Numbered from the stretch's first letter, positions 1-6,689 are shown. The stretch is 7,013 nt of DNA from Bacteroidota bacterium (GCA_018830765.1 JAHJRJ010000303.1:1-7013), one strand, 5' to 3'. Made by a program: numbers and translations. Notes: generated by a model from the letters alone, not told the origin.

Positions 1-148
1 AAAATTGAAGGCAATAAGCATAGAAAGCTATGGGAAAGATTTCACAGAAAAAATCGCTTGCAAACTAGCCGATAATATAACTTTTCGCACAGAAACAGAA
101 GAAGACGTCAGAAAATTTATTAGAAAAATTTTAAATAAAGAGGATTAA
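1..148 (+). CDS. C-terminal end of an unidentified protein (5' end outside window)
   Basis: An open frame enters from the left edge (first full codon at base 2) and ends at TAA 146-148, giving 48 residues. The peptide is lysine- and glutamate-rich, begins KLKAISIESYGKDF and ends RKFIRKILNKED, which looks like a short strand followed by a charged C-terminal helix. There is no membrane segment or motif that I recognise, so I give no function. It lies 36 nt before the first possible ddl start on the same strand, and no terminator is visible between them, so co-transcription with ddl is plausible. That it is coding rests on the uninterrupted frame, the plausible amino-acid mix and the clean stop followed at once by repeat-like DNA. 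Confidence 0.6.
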   Translation, partial: KLKAISIESYGKDFTEKIACKLADNITFRTETEEDVRKFIRKILNKED

Positions 149-151
149 ACA

Positions 152-193
152 CTTTGTGTCCTTTGTGGCTTCTTAGGGTACTTTGTGGTGAAA
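152..193 (+). repeat. Degenerate CTTTGTG-type intergenic repeat
   Basis: Three exact copies of CTTTGTG lie at 152-158, 161-167 and 181-187, and the block ends in GTGGTGAAA. The unit starts are 9 and 20 nt apart. From memory, intergenic elements of the form CTTTGTGTCCTTTGTGG...GTGGTGAAA recur in many environmental bacterial genomes of the Bacteroidota/Ignavibacteria type. This one fills the gap between the upstream gene and ddl and overlaps the GTG codons at the start of the ddl frame. Whether it is functional or a passive repeat cannot be told from one copy. Confidence 0.55.
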
Positions 194-1333
194 ACAATAA
201 TGATAACCAAAAAGAAAAAAATAAAAGTCGGAATAATCTTCGGTGGCAGGTCTGCCGAACACGAAGTATCGTTAGTCTCTGCAACATCAGTTATCAACGC
301 ACTCGATAAGAAGAAGTACGAAATCGTTCAAATCGGCATCACACTCGACGGACGATGGATTAGCTCTCCCGACGCGCTTAGTGCTTTAAAAATAAGAAAG
401 AATATTGACCGGCAAACTCAAAAAGTTATTATACCCGACCCGAACCACCGCTCTTTGATAAAATTGTTCTCAAGAAAATTAGAGGAAGAAAAGCTCGATG
501 TCGTCTTCCCCGTTCTTCACGGAACATTCGGTGAAGATGGAACGATACAAGGATTATTAGAGATGGCGAACATACCGTATGTTGGCGCTGGTGTTCTCGC
601 TTCATCAGTTGCAATGGATAAAATTATAGCCCGCCGGTTATACAAAGCTGCTGGCATTCCAGTAACTCCCGATATCTGGTTTTTATGGAAAGATTATAAT
701 GATTCAAAAATTAGAATAATTGAAAAGATTGAAAAAGATTTAGGATATCCTTGCTTTATTAAGCCTTCCAACACTGGTTCAAGCGTCGGTATTTCAAAGG
801 CGCACAACCGTAGAGAACTTATTAAAGCAATTGAACTTGCCGCTGAGTACGATAGAAAAATTTTAGTAGAGAAGTCGGTTGAAAATGCTCGCGAGATAGA
901 AGTGAGTGTGTTGGGCAACGATAATCCGGTTGCTTCCGTTTCCGGAGAGATTATTCCCTCGAATGAGTTTTACGATTACAATGCAAAGTACGTTGACGGA
1001 AAATCTCAATCGAAAATTCCTGCCAAGCTGCCTAAGAATATTGTAAAGAAAATACAAGAGTATGCAATACGTGGGTACAAAGCTGTCGATTGCTCGGGCA
1101 TGGCTCGTGCAGATTTTCTCGTCGATAGCAAAACAAACAAAATTTACCTCAGCGAACTAAACACAATTCCCGGCTTTACATCAATAAGCATGTATCCGAA
1201 ATTATGGGAAGCGTCGGGAATTCCGTATCCAAAATTACTAGATAGATTGATTGAGCTTACGCTTGAACGACACGATGAGAAAACGAAGCTAAAAACTGTT
1301 TACAAACCAAAAACTAATTGGTATAAGAGTTAA
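185..1333 (+). CDS. ddl: D-alanine--D-alanine ligase
   Basis: This cytoplasmic ATP-grasp enzyme joins two D-alanines with ATP to make the dipeptide used by MurF for peptidoglycan precursors. The 382-residue protein (family usually 300-380) carries the full set of motifs. The N-terminal domain has GGRSAEHEVSL (20-30) and HGTFGEDGT (112-120). The ATP-grasp part has KPSNTGSSVGISK (193-205), the omega-loop segment EFYDYNAKY (261-269), ARADF (307-311) and SELNTIPGFT (323-332), with the metal ligands Asp310, Glu324 and Asn326 in place. The tyrosine of YNAK (Tyr265, equivalent to Tyr216 of E. coli DdlB) argues for a D-Ala-D-Ala enzyme rather than a VanA-type D-Ala-D-Lac ligase. The start is uncertain: GTG at 185 or 188 lies 7-10 nt after AGGG but falls inside a repeat, while ATG at 200 gives MITKKKKIKVGIIFGG and fits the family better. 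The C-terminal tail after residue 362 is lysine-rich and unconserved. Confidence 0.96.
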   Translation: MVKTIMITKKKKIKVGIIFGGRSAEHEVSLVSATSVINALDKKKYEIVQIGITLDGRWISSPDALSALKIRKNIDRQTQKVIIPDPNHRSLIKLFSRKLEEEKLDVVFPVLHGTFGEDGTIQGLLEMANIPYVGAGVLASSVAMDKIIARRLYKAAGIPVTPDIWFLWKDYNDSKIRIIEKIEKDLGYPCFIKPSNTGSSVGISKAHNRRELIKAIELAAEYDRKILVEKSVENAREIEVSVLGNDNPVASVSGEIIPSNEFYDYNAKYVDGKSQSKIPAKLPKNIVKKIQEYAIRGYKAVDCSGMARADFLVDSKTNKIYLSELNTIPGFTSISMYPKLWEASGIPYPKLLDRLIELTLERHDEKTKLKTVYKPKTNWYKS

Positions 1334-1346
1334 AAGAAAATCATTT

Positions 1347-1373
1347 CTTTGCGGCCCCTGCTCCTACTTTGCG
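1347..1373 (+). repeat. Paired CTTTGCG motif in the convergent ddl/murQ spacer
   Basis: CTTTGCG occurs at 1347-1353 and again at 1367-1373. The unit starts are 20 nt apart, the same distance as between the second and third CTTTGTG units before ddl. The sequence between them is C/T-rich (GCCCCTGCTCCTA). I read this as a decayed relative of the repeat at 152-193, but two short units are weak evidence. Confidence 0.3.
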
Positions 1374-1457
1374 CTATCTATGTTTCAATAACTAAGTTCA
1401 AACCGAAAGCATTTTTACTCGCATTACACTTTAACGCATAGATTATGATCAACGAGT

Positions 1458-1475
1458 ATGTGTGAAGTCGCACAT
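1458..1475 (+). terminator. Weak candidate terminator hairpin after ddl
   Basis: ATGTG (1458-1462) and CACAT (1471-1475) can pair around an 8-nt loop, and TTATTTTATT follows three bases later on the plus strand, overlapping the 3' end of murQ. The stem is only 5 bp and the T tract is broken, so this is a marginal ddl terminator. The minus strand shows no T tract after the same hairpin. The rest of the 145-nt spacer holds only an A/T hairpin at 1333-1350 with no T tract. Confidence 0.2.
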
Positions 1476-1478
1476 CCG

Positions 1479-2462
1479 TTATTTTATTGCATACCTAACG
1501 AACCCTTTTGCTTTTATTAAAAGTTTTTGGGCTTGATTTTTATCTACGTCCTTCACAATCATTACGATTGCTGTTTTGATGTGTCTGTCAGCTTGCTTTA
1601 AATATTTTGCTGCTGTGTTGTAATCAATACCTGTTACCATCATCAAAACTCGTTTTGCACGCTCTTCCAATTTGCGGCTGTTCATCTTCAGGTCAACCAT
1701 CATATTGCCGTAAACTTTGCCGAGTTGAATCATCGTTGCGGTTGTCATCATATTTAAAACTAATTTCTGCGCCGTTCCGGATTTCATTCGTGTCGAACCC
1801 ATTATTACCTCAGGACCAACCTCAGGACAAATAGCTACATCGATATTTTTTCTTAGGTCGAAAAAGTCTTTATGCCTCAGTATGCCTCTCGGATTGGTTG
1901 TAATGATGATTGTTTTGCATCCGGTTGATTTCGCGTATTTTAACGCCGACGCAACAAACGGCGTTCTAAAACTCGCAGCTATACCACATACAATATCCTT
2001 CTTGTTCAATCCTATTTTCTTTAATGCCGTGACGGCATCTTCCTCATTGTCTTCTGAGCCTTCCTGCGAGTGGAAAACTGCTTTTGTCCCGCCGGCGATT
2101 ATTGCCTGCACTAACTGGGGATTTGTTCCGTAAGTAGGCGGGATTTCAGCCGCATCTAAAACGCCTAAACGACCGCTTGTACCAGCACCAACGTAGATTA
2201 GCCGCCCACCGGATTTTATCGCTTTGACAATCAGTTCAACCGCTCGAGCAATATACTTAAGCTCATTTCGGACCACAATGGGAACGGTTGTATCTTCATT
2301 GTTTATTACTCGAAGCAATTCTTCAGTCGATAAACTATCAAGATTATGTAACAACGAGTTGCGTTGTTCTGTCGTGAGCAAAGCAAGTTGGTCAAATAAT
2401 TTTTTGTTTTTGGGCAAGAAAACCTTTAAAGTTTTTTTATTAATATAAAGAGTGAAAAGCAA
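1479..2462 (-). CDS. murQ: N-acetylmuramic acid 6-phosphate etherase
   Basis: MurQ cleaves the lactyl ether of MurNAc-6-phosphate to give GlcNAc-6-phosphate and D-lactate, a step in recycling of cell-wall sugars in the cytoplasm. The protein has one SIS (sugar isomerase) domain. Family signatures are clear: TEQRN (31-35, usual form TEGRN), EDTTVP (56-61), GAGTSGRLG (92-100), AEIPPTYG (105-112), EGSED (134-138), GSTRMKSGTAQK (222-233) and the helical C-terminal part with KTAIVM (296-301). Glu106 and Glu134 match the catalytic Glu83 and Glu114 of E. coli MurQ. One oddity is GIAASFRTP (160-168), where most members have GIAASGRTP. No ATG lies in the N-terminal region; the longest frame opens with TTG at 2462 and gives 327 residues. 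A TTG at 2417 has AAAGG five bases ahead of it, gives 312 residues and fits the usual length of about 300, so it may be the true start. It lies 90 nt downstream of rsmG and converges with ddl. Confidence 0.95.
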   Translation of the reverse strand: MLFTLYINKKTLKVFLPKNKKLFDQLALLTTEQRNSLLHNLDSLSTEELLRVINNEDTTVPIVVRNELKYIARAVELIVKAIKSGGRLIYVGAGTSGRLGVLDAAEIPPTYGTNPQLVQAIIAGGTKAVFHSQEGSEDNEEDAVTALKKIGLNKKDIVCGIAASFRTPFVASALKYAKSTGCKTIIITTNPRGILRHKDFFDLRKNIDVAICPEVGPEVIMGSTRMKSGTAQKLVLNMMTTATMIQLGKVYGNMMVDLKMNSRKLEERAKRVLMMVTGIDYNTAAKYLKQADRHIKTAIVMIVKDVDKNQAQKLLIKAKGFVRYAIK

Positions 2463-2510
2463 ATATCAAATTCTTGGGAAAGGTGGGAAAATATAACGTT
2501 TGAATAATTG

Positions 2511-2530
2511 AGCAAGCGTAGCGATAGCGG
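2511..2530. repeat. Short imperfect AGCG-type repeat in the rsmG-murQ spacer
   Basis: The 90-nt spacer 2463-2552 contains AGCAAGCGTAGCGATAGCGG, in which AGCG or AAGCG recurs at intervals of six to seven bases. A similar G/C-rich patch, GCGAGTAACGCAGTGAGCAA, lies at 6702-6721 ahead of mnmE. I see no convincing terminator or promoter in this spacer, so murQ may be read through from rsmG. Confidence 0.3.
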
Positions 2531-2552
2531 ATTTCTTTCGTCTGTGCTTTAT

Positions 2553-3242
2553 TTACACCGAAAATCTTACAACTACAATTTTTTTGTCTTCCAAAACCGT
2601 AGTATCTATTCCAGCAATAATTAAATCCTTAACGTCAATTTCTTTGTACTTGCCGTAAAGCTTGGCTTGTTTGATCTCTTTTTCTAAATCTCCTCCCTTT
2701 AGTGCAATGAGGACTGAACTTAAAGTACTTGTTCCACCCTTTTTTATCAGCGGATACGACCATTTAATTAAATCTTTTAGTGGGGCAACCGCCCTACTTA
2801 TAACGATATCGTAATGATTTAGATGTTCTTTGCCTAAATCTTCCGCACGAGACCAAATAGCTTTCGTTCGAAGTAATCTGAGTTTTTGTACAAATTCATT
2901 GATAGCGTCAATCTTTTTCTTTATTGAATCGACGAGCGTTAAATCGATATCGGGTCGGAGAATTTTTACTGGTATCCCCGGCAATCCACCACCGGTACCT
3001 AAATCAAGAATTGTAACATTTTTGGGAAAACTAAATTTAAAAAGGATCGAAATAGAGTGGATGATATGACTTTCCCATACTTTTTCTGTATCCTTCCTGG
3101 AAATTAAGTTAACAACCTTATTCTTTTCTAAAAGCAAATCAACATAAGTCGCCATTTGGTCTATTTGGGTATCGTCAACTTCAATCCCATTTAGGTTTGC
3201 AATTTTCTTTAAAAAAAGTTTGTCTTGATTTGACTTTTCCAT
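2553..3242 (-). CDS. rsmG: 16S rRNA (guanine(527)-N(7))-methyltransferase
   Basis: RsmG (GidB) uses S-adenosylmethionine to methylate N7 of G527 in 16S rRNA; in many bacteria its loss gives low-level streptomycin resistance. The 229-residue protein is of normal length. It shows the N-terminal helices with NKVVNLIS (41-48), the SAM-binding Rossmann motif DLGTGGGLPGIP (80-91), the acidic end of strand 2 at VDS (104-106), SRAEDL (131-136), the conserved ISRAVAPL (148-155) and LKGG (181-184). It starts at ATG 3242. There is no Shine-Dalgarno site; the 22-nt gap after mnmG is instead almost filled by a parS palindrome that ends 6 nt before the ATG. It is the third gene of the mnmE-mnmG-rsmG operon. 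parA/parB, common next neighbours in other genomes, are absent here. Confidence 0.97.
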   Translation of the reverse strand: MEKSNQDKLFLKKIANLNGIEVDDTQIDQMATYVDLLLEKNKVVNLISRKDTEKVWESHIIHSISILFKFSFPKNVTILDLGTGGGLPGIPVKILRPDIDLTLVDSIKKKIDAINEFVQKLRLLRTKAIWSRAEDLGKEHLNHYDIVISRAVAPLKDLIKWSYPLIKKGGTSTLSSVLIALKGGDLEKEIKQAKLYGKYKEIDVKDLIIAGIDTTVLEDKKIVVVRFSV

Positions 3243-3248
3243 AAGTCC

Positions 3249-3262
3249 GTTTCACGTGAAAC
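3249..3262. other. parS: parS centromere site 1 (ParB binding)
   Basis: GTTTCACGTGAAAC is a perfect 14-bp palindrome identical to the core of the parS consensus TGTTTCACGTGAAACA; only the outermost base pair differs (C and T flanks on the plus strand). The centre CACGTG fits ParB rather than the Noc site, whose centre is CCCGGG. ParB loads here as a CTP-dependent clamp and recruits condensin in species studied. It occupies 14 of the 22 nt between the mnmG stop and the rsmG ATG. Confidence 0.93.
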
Positions 3263-3264
3263 TA

Positions 3265-5172
3265 TTAGCGATGTAAATAAACAAGCAATGCAGAAATATC
3301 AGCAGAAGTTACACCTGGAACTCTAGAAGCTTGTCCTATTGATTGCGGCTTTATCTTGTTTAACTTTTCCCTACCTTCTTTCGAAACCGCTTTCATCCTA
3401 TTAAAATCGTAATCTGCGGGTATTTGGACGGATTCCAATTGCTCGAACTTCTTTATCTGCTCATTCTGCCGATTTATATACCCCTCATACTTTATTTCGA
3501 TTTCAATCTGTTCCAAAACCTGGTTTCTGAGTCGTTCGCCTAACGATCTAATACTCTCAGTAAATTCAATATTCCTCACTGATTGTAAATTCAACAGGTC
3601 TTCAATTTTAGTATTTGTTCGCTTAAGTGCTTGATATAAACTATCTTTTTGGCTAAATGGCATTTCGTTGACTGTCGCTAAGTAGGTATTCATTTCATCC
3701 AATGATATCACGTTTGATTTTAGAAATTTTATGGTTTCCGCAATAACAACTTCCTTTTCTCGTAACCGTAAAAACACAGTTTCAGGTATCAACCCAAATT
3801 TATACCCATATTTCATCAACCTTCTATCGGCGTTATCTTGACGTAGGATCAGTCTGTATTCTGCTCGTGAAGTAAACATCCTGTATGGTTCATCCGAGCC
3901 AATGTTTATTAAATCGTCTATTAGAACACCGATATAGGCTTCCGAACGTTTCAATATAAATGGGTTTTGATTTTGAATCTGTAAAGCCGCATTAATACCG
4001 GCAACAATACCCTGAGCTGCGGCTTCTTCATACCCGGACGTACCGTTAATTTGCCCTGCAAAATATAAACCCTTTACGAGCTTAGTTTCTAAAGTGTGTT
4101 TTATTTGATATGTTGGAAAGAAGTCGTATTCAACTGCGTAACCGGGACGTAATAGCTTTACATTTTTTAAACCCGGTATTGTTCGGAGGGCTTTTTCCTG
4201 TATGTCGGCAGGAAGGCTTGAAGAAAAGCCGTTCACATATACAAGGTTAGTATTGTATCCCTCAACTTCTAAAAAAATTTGGTGTCTTTCTTTATCTTCA
4301 AACCGGAAAATTTTATCTTCAATTGAAGGGCAGTAGCGAGGCCCCTTTCCTTTAATAATTCCTGTAAATAATGGAGATTTATCGAATCCTGTTCTTAGTA
4401 TTTCGTGTGTCTTCTGGTTTGTAAAAGTTAAGTACATCGGAATTAGCTGATTTGCGATTTTTTCCGTTTGGAAAGAGAAAGGCGTGGGTGGATTGTCGCT
4501 TTCGTGGACTTCGACTTCTGAAAGGTCGATACTGTTAAAATCAATTCTTGGCGGTGTGCCGGTTTTTAGACGACCACTTTCAAATCCTAATTTTTCGATG
4601 TTCGCAGTCAAGTTATTTGCAGCTTGCTCGCCGTAACGTCCGCCGACCGTAGAATCTAATCCGGTGTACATTATTCCTCTTAGGAAAGTTCCAGCACAAA
4701 CAATTACAGCGTGTCCAAATATTATTCTTTCCTTGTGTGTTCTTATGCCCTTGGTTATTTTTTGTCCGGGACTCGATTCGTCTACTAGTACTTCATCTAC
4801 GATATCTGCTAAGATGTCAAGCCGGTCTTGGTTAAAAACCTGCCGTTGCGATTCACTGGCGTATTCTTTCCTGTCAGATTGGCAGCGGGGTGACCAAACC
4901 GCAGGACCTTTGGATTTGTTAAGCATTTTAAATTGGATACCAGTAGCATCGGCAATTTTTGCCATTTCGCCGCCTAACGCATCGATTTCTCGCACCAGAT
5001 GTCCTTTCGCAGTGCCACCTATTGCCGGATTGCAAGATTCTTCGCCGATTTTCGAGACGTCCATAGTTATCATTAATGTCTCTAAACCCATTCGAGCAGT
5101 AGCCAAGCTGGCTTCTATCGCCGCATGTCCGCCGCCAACGACTATTACATCATATTTATTTTTATAATTCAT
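3265..5172 (-). CDS. mnmG: tRNA uridine-5-carboxymethylaminomethyl modification enzyme MnmG (FAD protein)
   Basis: MnmG (GidA) works with MnmE to add a (carboxymethyl)aminomethyl group to C5 of the wobble uridine U34 in certain tRNAs, using FAD, NADH, methylene-tetrahydrofolate and glycine or ammonium. The 635-residue protein is of full length (family about 620-640). The FAD-binding motif is VVGGGHAAIEAS (11-22), followed by SCNPAIGG with Cys47 (46-53), KGHLVREIDALGGEM (56-70), GRLKTGTPPRI (200-210), GPRYCPSIEDK with Cys281 (277-287), LRPGYAVEYDFF (341-352), FAGQINGTSGYEEAAAQG (371-388) and EPYRMFTSRAEYRL (428-441). The C-terminal helical domain (about 470-635) binds MnmE. The motif normally reads GGGHAGxEA, so Ala18 replaces the third glycine. 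The stretch WSPRCQSDR (93-101) is the form I associate with Bacteroidota. The ATG at 5172 lies 7 nt after a parS palindrome, with no Shine-Dalgarno site. Confidence 0.98.
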   Translation of the reverse strand: MNYKNKYDVIVVGGGHAAIEASLATARMGLETLMITMDVSKIGEESCNPAIGGTAKGHLVREIDALGGEMAKIADATGIQFKMLNKSKGPAVWSPRCQSDRKEYASESQRQVFNQDRLDILADIVDEVLVDESSPGQKITKGIRTHKERIIFGHAVIVCAGTFLRGIMYTGLDSTVGGRYGEQAANNLTANIEKLGFESGRLKTGTPPRIDFNSIDLSEVEVHESDNPPTPFSFQTEKIANQLIPMYLTFTNQKTHEILRTGFDKSPLFTGIIKGKGPRYCPSIEDKIFRFEDKERHQIFLEVEGYNTNLVYVNGFSSSLPADIQEKALRTIPGLKNVKLLRPGYAVEYDFFPTYQIKHTLETKLVKGLYFAGQINGTSGYEEAAAQGIVAGINAALQIQNQNPFILKRSEAYIGVLIDDLINIGSDEPYRMFTSRAEYRLILRQDNADRRLMKYGYKFGLIPETVFLRLREKEVVIAETIKFLKSNVISLDEMNTYLATVNEMPFSQKDSLYQALKRTNTKIEDLLNLQSVRNIEFTESIRSLGERLRNQVLEQIEIEIKYEGYINRQNEQIKKFEQLESVQIPADYDFNRMKAVSKEGREKLNKIKPQSIGQASRVPGVTSADISALLVYLHR

Positions 5173-5179
5173 TAAATTC

Positions 5180-5193
5180 GTTTCACGTGAAAC
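5180..5193. other. parS: parS centromere site 2 (ParB binding)
   Basis: This is a second perfect GTTTCACGTGAAAC palindrome, 1931 bp from the first. It occupies 14 of the 24 nt between the mnmE stop (TAG, 5197-5199) and the mnmG ATG. With its flanks it shares the 17-mer CGTTTCACGTGAAACTA with site 1 in the same orientation (5179-5195 and 3248-3264). Confidence 0.93.
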
Positions 5194-5196
5194 TAA

Positions 5197-6594
5197 CTAT
5201 TTGCCTATACAAAAATTTGAGAAAATGTTATTCAAAATATCATCGGTTGTAACTTCGCCTGTTATGGTTCCGAGTGAATCTATAGCTGAGCGAATATCAA
5301 CTGAGATAAACTCACCGCTTAAATTATTGTTTGCGCTGTCAATCGCTAACTCTAAGCTTTTTGTGGCGCTAACCAAGGCTTGACGATGTCGTTCGTTAGA
5401 TACCAATATCCCCGCCTCTGAGGGCAAAGGGATGCCCGAAAATGCTATATTAAAAATTAATTTCTTTAACTCGTGGATTCCTGTGCCCGTAATAGCAGAA
5501 ATTTTTCCAATAGGGAAAACTTGAAATTGGGTTGAAATTGGGTTGTTCGAGATTGTTTCATCATCAACCAAATCAATTTTATTTAGAACAATTAAGATCG
5601 TTTTCCTTTCAAAAATCAGTTGATTTATCAATCGGATTTCATCTTCAAAAATATCTTTGCTTATATCTACTAAAAATAAGATGATATCAGATTCTTGAAT
5701 TTTTTCGTGAGATCTTCTAACGCCTTCAATTTCGATAGTATCGTTTGATAACCGAATACCGGCAGTATCAGTCAATCTGAATAATGCACCATTGATTATA
5801 AAATTTTCTTCAATAATATCTCGAGTAGTACCAGGGATCGGTGTAACGATCGCGCGATCTTCTTCCAGTAATAAATTTAACAAACTTGATTTTCCGGAAT
5901 TGGGCATTCCAGCGATAACCACTTTGATTCCTTCGCGATAAAGTTTACCTTGTTGATAAGTTTCTATAAGTTTTTGTAGTTCTGTTAAAATGAGACGTAA
6001 TTTCTCAATTATAGAGTTTTTATCTGTTAAAACGATGTTTTCTTCAATAAAATCTAATTCTAACTCTATTAGGCTAATCAGGTGGATAAGTTGTGAATTA
6101 ATGTGTATAATTTGTTGAGATAATTTGCCCTCTAATTGAGAAATTGAAACCTTGTGGGCTAAATCTGAACGAGCTTTTATCAAGTCCGCAACAGCTTCTG
6201 CTTGTGCGAGGTCGATTCTTCCATTTAAGAAAGCTCTTTTTGTAAATTCGCCCGGTTCAGCCATACGAGCGCCGCATTCCAAAATTCTTTGTAGAATTTT
6301 ATTAGTTACGAACCAGCCACCATGACAATTAATTTCGACCATGTCTTCGGTGGTATAGGAATTCGGAGACCTGAAAACAGCAGCCAAAACTTCATCGAGA
6401 GCTTTTCCTTTGTCGTTTACGATGCTACCGAAATGTATTGTGTGAGGATTGGCGTCGGTAAGATGGAATTTTCCTTTAAATATTTTATCTATAAGATATA
6501 AACATCCATGACCGCTTACGCGCACTATTGAGATTGCGCCTTCGCCAACTGGGGTTGAAATTGCAGCTATTATTTCTTGATTGTAACTTGACAT
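5197..6594 (-). CDS. mnmE: tRNA modification GTPase MnmE
   Basis: MnmE (TrmE/ThdF) is the GTPase partner of MnmG in modification of tRNA U34; it binds a formyl-tetrahydrofolate derivative through its N-terminal domain and is activated by K+-dependent dimerisation of its G domains. The 465-residue protein is of normal length. The N-terminal domain (about 1-120) has STPVGEGAISIVRVSG (13-28) and EINCHGG (87-93). It is followed by a helical domain and the inserted G domain with the P-loop GMPNSGKS (229-236), PGTTRD (254-259), DTAG (276-279), NKID (338-341) and SA (366-367). Asn232 in the P-loop is the expected K+ ligand. The C-terminal FCIGK (461-465) with Cys462 is the family hallmark. The ATG at 6594 has no clear Shine-Dalgarno site. 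It is the first gene of the mnmE-mnmG-rsmG operon. Confidence 0.98.
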   Translation of the reverse strand: MSSYNQEIIAAISTPVGEGAISIVRVSGHGCLYLIDKIFKGKFHLTDANPHTIHFGSIVNDKGKALDEVLAAVFRSPNSYTTEDMVEINCHGGWFVTNKILQRILECGARMAEPGEFTKRAFLNGRIDLAQAEAVADLIKARSDLAHKVSISQLEGKLSQQIIHINSQLIHLISLIELELDFIEENIVLTDKNSIIEKLRLILTELQKLIETYQQGKLYREGIKVVIAGMPNSGKSSLLNLLLEEDRAIVTPIPGTTRDIIEENFIINGALFRLTDTAGIRLSNDTIEIEGVRRSHEKIQESDIILFLVDISKDIFEDEIRLINQLIFERKTILIVLNKIDLVDDETISNNPISTQFQVFPIGKISAITGTGIHELKKLIFNIAFSGIPLPSEAGILVSNERHRQALVSATKSLELAIDSANNNLSGEFISVDIRSAIDSLGTITGEVTTDDILNNIFSNFCIGK

Positions 6595-6665
6595 CGATTT
6601 TGTTTAATTTACTAAAAAATGTTCCGTGAAGCAATTGGAAGAAATCGAGCCGAATAACAATTGAA

Positions 6666-6679
6666 CGTTTGTGCAAACG
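6666..6679. promoter_or_regulatory. Inverted repeat next to the candidate mnmE -10 (possible operator)
   Basis: CGTTTG-TG-CAAACG is a perfect dyad of 6-bp arms. On the minus strand it lies 4 to 17 nt downstream of the TATAAT, covering the expected transcription start. That is a classic repressor position, but it could equally form a small hairpin at the 5' end of the mRNA. No regulator can be named. Confidence 0.4.
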
Positions 6680-6683
6680 ATAT

Positions 6684-6689
6684 ATTATA
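6684..6689 (-). promoter_or_regulatory. Candidate -10 element for mnmE
   Basis: The minus strand reads TATAAT at 6689-6684, a perfect sigma-70-type -10 hexamer, preceded by an A7 run (6698-6692). No good -35 box is found at 16-19 nt (for example GCGTTA at 17 nt). It would leave a leader of about 80 nt before the mnmE ATG. The hexamer lies inside the A/T palindrome GATATATTATATC (6679-6691), so it could arise by chance in AT-rich DNA. Confidence 0.4.

Noticed and set aside
863..1057. Minus-strand open frames inside ddl (also at 429-614 and 694-918)
   Set aside because: They are antisense shadows of a clearly recognised conserved gene and have no motifs of their own.
1333..1350. AAAGAAA/TTTCTTT hairpin just after ddl as terminator
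   Set aside because: The stem is only A-T pairs and is followed by GCGGCC, not a T tract.
4664..5167. 167-codon plus-strand open frame antisense to mnmG
   Set aside because: It lies entirely within the highly conserved 5' half of mnmG, its translation is serine- and isoleucine-rich without any motif, and no start signal is seen.
6080..6097. GGTGGATAAG as a DnaA box or origin element
   Set aside because: It matches TGTGGATAA at eight of nine bases but is isolated and inside the mnmE coding sequence; there is no cluster of boxes or AT-rich unwinding region here.
6620..6633. TGTTCCGTGAAGCA as a third parS
   Set aside because: It resembles TGTTCCACGTGAAACA but lacks the central two bases and has one mismatch, so the spacing of the half sites is broken.
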